Shown: one piece after another, positions 33,476 through 38,509 of the stretch
Position numbering within the stretch: the first letter of the stretch is position 1
Layout: each line of letters opens with the position of its first letter
NCBI GenBank assembly: GCA_041741895.1
Contig: JBGSJO010000044.1
Coordinates: forward strand, 1 to 40,748
Direction of reading: 5' to 3'
DNA length: 40,748 bases
Source of the DNA: Allopontixanthobacter sp041741895
Lineage (GTDB): Bacteria; Pseudomonadota; Alphaproteobacteria; Sphingomonadales; Sphingomonadaceae
Made by a program: the position numbers and the translations under genes
Notes under the pieces: model-generated
The model's database searches: none
What the model was told of the DNA's origin: nothing
Seen by the model: only the letters and a program-made list of their open reading frames with translations

Positions 33476-33699
33476 GGCGCCAGGTTGCGCTCTGCATGGA
33501 ATTTTAAGTCAGGGTCCATCGGCACTACATTCTGACCGATTTTGAAATTCAATTCGACGCGGGCCTGAATGGCTGCATCATTGGCAAAGTGAACAAGATT
33601 CATAGTCTCGCCGTCACCAACCACATATTCGGTTTCCCTCGCCGGATTGTTCACCGCCGCCAGCAGCGCGGTGAACAGCAGCAGGGCCAGCATCGTCAT
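33472..33699 (-). CDS. Small predicted exported protein between surE and the K+ channel
   Basis: A 75-residue product beginning with a hydrophobic signal-like segment MTMLALLLFTALLAAVNNP, followed by a short polar part (DGETMNLVHFANDAAIQARV). Its ATG overlaps the surE TGA as TGATG (1 nt) and its TGA overlaps the channel ATG (4 nt), so it is coupled on both sides. No family is recognised. The tight packing is the main evidence that it is real. Confidence 0.7.
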   Translation of the reverse strand: MTMLALLLFTALLAAVNNPARETEYVVGDGETMNLVHFANDAAIQARVELNFKIGQNVVPMDPDLKFHAERNLAP

Positions 33700-34457
33700 C
33701 AGGCAAACCGATCCGCAATATTGCCCAGAGAGGAATGATGGGTGAGGTCGAGATGAAGCGGAGTCACCGAGATATAGCCATCGTCAATCGCCTCCAGATC
33801 GGTGCCGTGATCCAGCGTATGCTCGATCGGCTCCAGACCGAACCAATAGTATGTCTGGCCGCGTGGGTCACGCCCTTCGACCACACTTCCGCGCGAGTAA
33901 TCGTGAAAACCCTGCCGCACAGCACGAATTCCCTTGACCTTTTCCGGCGCGATGGCGGGGAAATTGACGTTGATCAGGGTGCGTGACGGCAGCGGCGTAT
34001 CGAGCAGCGGAGCCAGCACCTTTGCCCCCCATTCCCGCGCCGTGTTGAACGCTTGCTTGCCCTGCCATTCGGGCGAGTAGACCTGGCTGAAGGCGATTGA
34101 TCGGATCCCGGCAAGCGCGCCTTCGATGGCGGCGGAAACAGTGCCGGAATAGGTAATATCATCGCCCAGATTGGCACCGCGATTGACCCCGGACAGGATC
34201 ACATCGGGCGCTGCATCGACCACCCGACGCAGGCCCAAGGTGACCGAATCCGTTGGCGTGCCGGTGACGGAAAAGCGCCGCGGCCCATGCTTCTGCAGCC
34301 GGACCGGGTGGTTCAGCGTCAGCGAATGCCCCGCGCCGGATTGCTCTTCGCTCGGCGCGCAGACCCAGATATCGTCGCTGAACTGCCGCGCGATTTCCTC
34401 CAGCACGGTCAGGCCGGGGGCATGGATGCCGTCGTCATTGGTGATCAGGATGCGCAT
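33699..34457 (-). CDS. surE: 5'/3'-nucleotidase SurE
   Basis: Metal-dependent survival protein SurE of 252 residues, a nucleotidase and exopolyphosphatase. N-terminal ILITNDDGIHAPGL carries the metal-binding Asp pair; the second metal site is in SGVNRGANLGDDITYSGT, and SVTPLHLDLTHH is the family end. The start is ATG 34457, sharing one nucleotide with the serS stop (TAATG). A longer frame to 34724 runs antisense-like through serS and is rejected. It heads the downstream coupling chain to the small protein and the channel. Confidence 0.95.
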   Translation of the reverse strand: MRILITNDDGIHAPGLTVLEEIARQFSDDIWVCAPSEEQSGAGHSLTLNHPVRLQKHGPRRFSVTGTPTDSVTLGLRRVVDAAPDVILSGVNRGANLGDDITYSGTVSAAIEGALAGIRSIAFSQVYSPEWQGKQAFNTAREWGAKVLAPLLDTPLPSRTLINVNFPAIAPEKVKGIRAVRQGFHDYSRGSVVEGRDPRGQTYYWFGLEPIEHTLDHGTDLEAIDDGYISVTPLHLDLTHHSSLGNIADRFA

Positions 34458-35860
34458 TATGTCTCCGGCGTCAGCTGCTCGATACCGCCCATATAGGGTC
34501 TGAGCGCGGATGGGACGGTGACGCTGCCGTCTTCGTTCTGGTAATTTTCCAGCACCGCCACCAGCGTGCGCCCGACCGCGAGGCCGGAACCGTTGAGCGT
34601 GTGCAGGAATTCGGTCTTCTTCTCGCCTGCCACGCGGTAGCGCGTGTTCATGCGGCGGGCCTGAAAATCGCCGGTGTTTGAGCATGAGCTGATTTCGCGA
34701 TAGGCACCCTGTCCGGGGAGCCACACCTCAAGATCATAGGTCTTGCGCGCGCCAAAGCCCATGTCGCCGGTGCACAGCAGCAGCTTGCGATAGGGAAGAT
34801 CGAGCCTTTCGAGAATCGTCTCCGCCGCGCGGGTCATCCGCTGGTGTTCGGCCTCGCTGTCTTCGGGCCGGACGATGCTGACAAGCTCGCACTTTTCGAA
34901 CTGGTGCTGGCGGATGAAGCCGCGGGTATCACGCCCCGCCGCGCCCGCTTCAGAGCGGAAGCACAGGGTGAGCGCAGTGAGCCGCATCGGCAGCACGCTT
35001 TCTTCGAGCAATTCGCCCATGACGCTGGCGGTGAGGGAGACTTCGGATGTTGGGATGAGCCAGCGGCGGTTGGCCGGGTCTTCCCACTTAAGGCTTTCGA
35101 CAAGCTTCCAATAGTTCTCGAGATCTGGCGGCCATCCGATGGTCGAAAGATGATCCATAAGTTCGTCGTAAACCTGAGGGTTGGGCTTACGCTGGGCGGT
35201 CTTGAAGCTATCGTCGGCAAATTTCGGCAGCTTGTCCGTGCCGTACATTGCCTCATCACTTACCAGCACCGGCGGATTGCATTCGGTATAGCCGTGCTCG
35301 TGGGTCTGGACATCGAGCATGAACTGGCCGAGCGCGCGGTGCAGGCGCGCCATGTCGCCGCGCAGGAAGGTGAAGCGCGCGCCGGACAGCCGCGCGCCGG
35401 TTTCGAAATCCATCCCCAGCGCCGGGGCGAGGTCGGCGTGTTCCTTCGGCGTGAAGTCAAATTTACGCGGCGTGCTCCAACGTGAGACCTCGACATTGTC
35501 CTCTTCGCTTGCACCATCGGGCACATCGTCGGCGGGCAGGTTGGGGATGATCTCCAGCGCCGCCTTTAACTGCGCGGCCAGCTGCCGGTCTTCTTCCTCC
35601 AGCGCAGGCATGGTCTGCTTCAATTCGGCAACCTCGGCTTTCAGCCTTTCAGCCTTGTCCTTGTCGCCCTGGCCCATTGCCTGACCGATGACCTTCGACG
35701 CTTCGTTACGGCGGGCCTGCGCGTCCTGCACCGTGGCGGTGACCGCGCGGCGGCGGGCGTCCAGATCGAGGATGACAGCTGAGACCGGCTCCAACCCGCG
35801 CCGCGCAAGTGCGGCGTCGAATGCCTCGGGATTGTCGCGGATATATCGTATGTCGTGCAT
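34457..35860 (-). CDS. serS: Seryl-tRNA synthetase
   Basis: Charges tRNA-Ser; class II synthetase of 467 residues. It has the N-terminal helical arm for tRNA-Ser recognition (EAFDALARRGLEPVSA, then long heptad-like stretches), motif 2 region LTLCFRSEAGAAGRDTRGF and motif 3 GLAVGRTLVAVLENYQ. Slightly longer than the ~430 residues of E. coli. The leader contains a hairpin that abuts the start codon and there is no visible ribosome site. It starts the serS-surE-K+ channel operon. Confidence 0.97.
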   Translation of the reverse strand: MHDIRYIRDNPEAFDAALARRGLEPVSAVILDLDARRRAVTATVQDAQARRNEASKVIGQAMGQGDKDKAERLKAEVAELKQTMPALEEEDRQLAAQLKAALEIIPNLPADDVPDGASEEDNVEVSRWSTPRKFDFTPKEHADLAPALGMDFETGARLSGARFTFLRGDMARLHRALGQFMLDVQTHEHGYTECNPPVLVSDEAMYGTDKLPKFADDSFKTAQRKPNPQVYDELMDHLSTIGWPPDLENYWKLVESLKWEDPANRRWLIPTSEVSLTASVMGELLEESVLPMRLTALTLCFRSEAGAAGRDTRGFIRQHQFEKCELVSIVRPEDSEAEHQRMTRAAETILERLDLPYRKLLLCTGDMGFGARKTYDLEVWLPGQGAYREISSCSNTGDFQARRMNTRYRVAGEKKTEFLHTLNGSGLAVGRTLVAVLENYQNEDGSVTVPSALRPYMGGIEQLTPET

Positions 35861-35890
35861 AGAGCGGCGCTATGCCGCCAAGGCCGCTCT
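35861..35890 (-). promoter_or_regulatory. Hairpin abutting the serS start codon
   Basis: On the minus strand an 8-bp perfect stem AGAGCGGC / GCCGCTCT (14-nt loop) ends directly at the ATG of serS. The base just before ATG is the last base of the stem, and no Shine-Dalgarno motif is seen there. It could be a translation-control element or simply a leaderless-type start. Confidence 0.5.
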
Positions 35891-35910
35891 CGCGCAAGTC
35901 GTCCGGCTGT

Positions 35911-36099
35911 TTATCTGGGGCAGCTATTGATGCCGAATAACGAGTAAATCGGACAGGTACTGAAGAGGCCGGTAAGCAGCGGGACCAAGCCAACCCAGCC
36001 CCATGCGGTTTGCGGCCCGAAGAACACCATGCCGATCAGTACCAGACCGAGCAGGATGCGGAACGTCCGGTCCATCGTTCCTACATTGTTCTTGAACAT
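35911..36099 (-). CDS. DUF2892 small membrane protein (YgaP-like tail)
   Basis: A 62-residue protein with two hydrophobic helices (ILLGLVLIGMVFFGP and WVGLVPLLTGLFS), the pattern of DUF2892, the C-terminal membrane unit found in YgaP-type rhodanese proteins but also alone. N-terminal NNVGTMDRTFRILLGL matches the family start. ATG 36099 has AAGGAG 8 nt upstream; a frame to 36165 is rejected because the ribosome site would lie inside it. A perfect FNR palindrome is 53 nt upstream. Confidence 0.85.
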   Translation of the reverse strand: MFKNNVGTMDRTFRILLGLVLIGMVFFGPQTAWGWVGLVPLLTGLFSTCPIYSLFGINSCPR

Positions 36100-36151
36100 C
36101 CTGTTTCTCCTTTTCACAAGGCATTCATGCGCCCGGTCGATGGGCAATTCA

Positions 36152-36165
36152 TTGATCTGGATCAA
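36152..36165. promoter_or_regulatory. Perfect FNR/CRP-family palindrome TTGAT-N4-ATCAA
   Basis: TTGATCTGGATCAA at 36152-36165 matches the FNR (FnrL/FixK) consensus exactly. It lies between the diverging DUF2892 gene (start 36099) and a small glycine-rich protein gene (start 36265), so it may control one or both. The centre is about 60 nt from the DUF2892 start codon and 106 nt from the other. Oxygen-sensing FNR/FixK proteins are common in alphaproteobacteria; the regulator itself is not in the window. Confidence 0.72.
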
Positions 36166-36264
36166 AGCGGGCGACGTCGCCGTGCAGCTTTTTCATCACC
36201 GTCCGCGAAAATTGCCGGAACCGGCGGGCCGCCGATCCGTTGAAGTGCCAATAAGGAGAAGACG

Positions 36265-36507
36265 ATGTTCAGCAAGATTATTGGCGCTATCGCCGGTTCG
36301 AAGATCGCCGAGAATGTCCGCGGAATTGGCGGGCCGGGCGGCGCAGCTTTGGGTGTGGGCGCAGCAACAATCGCCAAACGCCTCAGCATCCCGGCATTGA
36401 TCGCAATCAGCGCCGGCGGCTATTTCGCCAAGAAGCATTTCGAAAAGAAGGAAGCAGCGAAAACTGCGACCAAAACCCCGCCGGAAGTGACGCCTTCAGC
36501 CATCTGA
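36265..36507 (+). CDS. Small glycine-rich protein of unknown function
   Basis: An 80-residue protein starting at ATG 36265 after AAGGAGAA. It has a Gly/Ala-rich segment (GIGGPGGAALGVGAATIAKR), a hydrophobic stretch around IPALIAISAGGYFA and a Lys/Thr-rich polar tail (EKKEAAKTATKTPPE). Possibly a small membrane-associated protein. No family is recognised. It stands divergently to DUF2892 with the FNR-type site between them. Confidence 0.65.
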   Translation: MFSKIIGAIAGSKIAENVRGIGGPGGAALGVGAATIAKRLSIPALIAISAGGYFAKKHFEKKEAAKTATKTPPEVTPSAI

Positions 36508-36570
36508 CGCTACACCTGCGCGGGCAGCCTGTACGGGCCTTGTACCAAAACGTCTGGATCGAAGCGGAAA

Positions 36571-36620
36571 TGGTGGGCGCGGCAAGGATTGAACTTGCGA
36601 CCCCACCCGTGTGAAGGGTG
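36571..36620 (-). other. 3' fragment of tRNA-Val(CAC): attachment site of an integrated element
   Basis: Read on the minus strand: anticodon stem 5' side CACCC (36616-36620), loop TTCACAC with anticodon CAC (36609-36615), stem GGGTG, 5-nt variable loop, T-arm GCAAG-TTCAATC-CTTGC, acceptor CGCGCCC, discriminator A and CCA (36571-36573). All of these pair correctly. The D-arm and 5' acceptor strand are missing. A tyrosine recombinase starts 122 bp to the right, so this fits the duplicated tRNA 3' end (att core) left by integration. The complete tRNA-Val would be on the right, outside the window. Confidence 0.85.
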
Positions 36621-36647
36621 GGAATAGGGGCATTGACGAACATCAAT

Positions 36648-36671
36648 CGCGTTATTTTTATCCGTAACGCG
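36648..36671. repeat. Inverted repeat between attachment site and integrase
   Basis: CGCGTTA / TAACGCG, a perfect 7-bp inverted repeat with a 10-nt spacer, 28 bp inside the attachment core. It may bind the recombinase or a regulator; it may also be coincidental. Confidence 0.4.
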
Positions 36672-36741
36672 CGCGTGGTTGCTTGCGGTTGCTCTCCGGT
36701 GTATTTCATGGAAGTTTCATGGATTGAGGGGGGAGTTGCTA

Positions 36742-37908
36742 GTGACCGATTTGAGCCGGATTGGCGAAAGGGAAAGACTTAAGCCTCGCAAGGGCGACGA
36801 ACCCCATTGGCAGCGGCTACGTCATGGCTCCTATCTGGGCTATCGTCCCTCGAAGCGCGGTGTGGGCGGCACCTGGTTCGCCCGTGCATATGATCCAGAC
36901 AAGTGTCGTTACCGGCGAAAGGCACTGGGGGACTACGCTTTGCTCGTCCGCCACGAGGTGTTCGGTCAAGCGAGAAAAGATGCCGATATCTTCACGCAGT
37001 CTGTCGAGAGTGGAGGCGTCGCGGCTCGCACACTGGTGACCGTAGCAGATGCTTGCCACGCCTACGCAGAAGGTAAACCCACATCGGTTGGCACACTCAA
37101 TCGCACCGTATATTCTGATCCGATTGCGAAGGTGAACTTGGACAAGCTGCGCCGGCATCACCTGCGGAGCTGGCGAAAGCGGTTGGAAGATACGCCTGCG
37201 CTGATCACTCGAAATAAGGGCGGCGAGAAGCGGACAAAACCGCGCGCACCCTCGACTGTGAACCGCGACATGGTTCCATTACGAGCAGCGCTGGCACAGG
37301 TGATTTCTCCGGGGGCGCCGAACACAGAGGCAGCATGGCAAGAAGCGTTAAAGCCGAATAAGGGAGCGGATAAGCGTCGCAGCCTCTTTCTCGATCGAGA
37401 CGAACGCAAACGATTGTTAGTAGCATGCGACCCGGAATCCGAACCCTTCGTGCGCGGCATGTGCCTTCTCCCGCTCCGACCCGGGGTATTGGCGGGGCTT
37501 CGCGCAGCGGACTTCGATAAAAGGACGCGGTCCCTAACGATTGGCACGGACAAGACCGGGGCCCCCCGTCAAATCGGTCTGCCGCAATCTGCAGCCGATT
37601 TTCTGGCCAGCCAGTTGAATGGGAAGTTACCTGCCGCGCCAATCTTTACCCGACACACTGGGGCAGCTTGGAACAAGGATTCGTGGAAGCACCCTATCAA
37701 AGAAGCGGTGCGAAAAGCGAAACTACCAGAGGCGGTGGCTGCCTATACGCTTCGCCACTCCGTCATCACGGACCTTGTTCGGGCCGGACTGCCAGTGCTG
37801 ACCGTGGCGCAACTCTCTGGAACGAGCGTAGCCATGATAGAAAATCATTATGGGCACCTCGTCCGAGATGACGCTGAAAAAGCACTAGCGAGCTTGGCGT
37901 TGGACTAA
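36742..37908 (+). CDS. Tyrosine-type site-specific recombinase (integrase)
   Basis: A 388-residue phage/island integrase. Start GTG 36742 follows GGGGGGAG by 6 nt; a longer frame to 36679 lacks this. The N-terminal part has an arm-binding/SAM-like region (residues ~95-200), then the catalytic domain. The first Arg is in LPLRPGVLAGLRAADF, the box II reads TLRHSVITDLVRAGLP with His-x-x-Arg-like order L-R-H, and the Tyr is in IENHYGHLVRDD. All core residues seem present, so it should be active. It would act on the adjacent tRNA-Val site. Confidence 0.93.
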   Translation: MTDLSRIGERERLKPRKGDEPHWQRLRHGSYLGYRPSKRGVGGTWFARAYDPDKCRYRRKALGDYALLVRHEVFGQARKDADIFTQSVESGGVAARTLVTVADACHAYAEGKPTSVGTLNRTVYSDPIAKVNLDKLRRHHLRSWRKRLEDTPALITRNKGGEKRTKPRAPSTVNRDMVPLRAALAQVISPGAPNTEAAWQEALKPNKGADKRRSLFLDRDERKRLLVACDPESEPFVRGMCLLPLRPGVLAGLRAADFDKRTRSLTIGTDKTGAPRQIGLPQSAADFLASQLNGKLPAAPIFTRHTGAAWNKDSWKHPIKEAVRKAKLPEAVAAYTLRHSVITDLVRAGLPVLTVAQLSGTSVAMIENHYGHLVRDDAEKALASLALD

Positions 37909-38038
37909 AGCTTGCCGCGTATGCCAGCTCTGTCGGACTGATCATCAGCCTCCCTTCGGGCGCCAAACCGTCTAAGCAGCTATTTGTTCATCAAGCCAGA
38001 AACCGGCTCGTGAATGACTGCAATGTTGGACGCTGCCG

Positions 38039-38059
38039 ACACTCTCCTTTTAGGAGTGT
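38039..38059 (+). terminator. Weak imperfect hairpin downstream of the integrase
   Basis: ACACTCTCCT...AGGAGTGT, an 8-bp stem with a 2-nt bulge and a TTT loop, in the 190-bp gap between the integrase stop and the next minus-strand stop. No T-run follows. The rest of this gap shows no gene. Function is a guess. Confidence 0.25.
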
Positions 38060-38098
38060 GATCGTGGTAAGTGGCCATTCGTTCACTTTTCTTACCGG

Positions 38099-38509
38099 CT
38101 AGCGACCGCGAGCAAACCTAGGGGTGTAGCTATCGATTAGTGCAGCTTCCGCGTATTCTTCTTCGTCAGGGTCATTCGGAAACTCTTCACTCGAGAAAAC
38201 CGGGAGGGTAAAACCGTAACTCCCCAAGCCGGCAACTTCCTCGTCCAGATCGATACCTGCCGGACCATCAAACCAACTTTCGAGAGTTGTCTATGGACAG
38301 GGCTGCCTGACAGCGCTGGCATTTTGGGGATCTGAATTGAAGTTGCGTGTTGCGCTACTTGGTAGCTTCGTAACCTTTCTGGGGAACGTCACGCGGCCCA
38401 GCTTTTTAAAACTATCCGTAAGGAATCCGTAGCAGATCGAATCTAACTTGCTGGCGACGATTGCCATTGGGTAGCCGAATTTTGCGCCGTCGTTCTCAGA
38501 TGGCCGGTG
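38099..38509 (-). pseudogene. In-frame continuation of the large gene, broken by TAG codons
   Basis: Directly after the TAG of the large gene (38510-38512), the same minus-strand frame stays open for 72 codons, to a TAG at 38291-38293. It then continues another 63 codons to a final TAG at 38099-38101. The last stretch reads like real protein (WFDGPAGIDLDEEVAGLG, EEFPNDPDEEEYAEAALID, ending PRFARGR) but has no start codon. The middle stretch contains MAIVASKLDSICYGFLTD, a possible short 58-codon gene start at 38467. It could be a decayed tail of the large gene, readthrough sequence, or partly chance. No independent gene is claimed. Confidence 0.35.

Noticed and set aside
34458..34724. Extension of surE upstream of ATG 34457
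   Set aside because: The added residues are Arg-rich shadow translation of serS; the SurE N-terminal motif begins at MRILITNDDG.
38137..38322. 61-codon minus-strand frame in the integrase-large gene gap
   Set aside because: It overlaps the TAG-broken continuation in another frame, has no ribosome site and no motif; the neighbouring frame is more protein-like.
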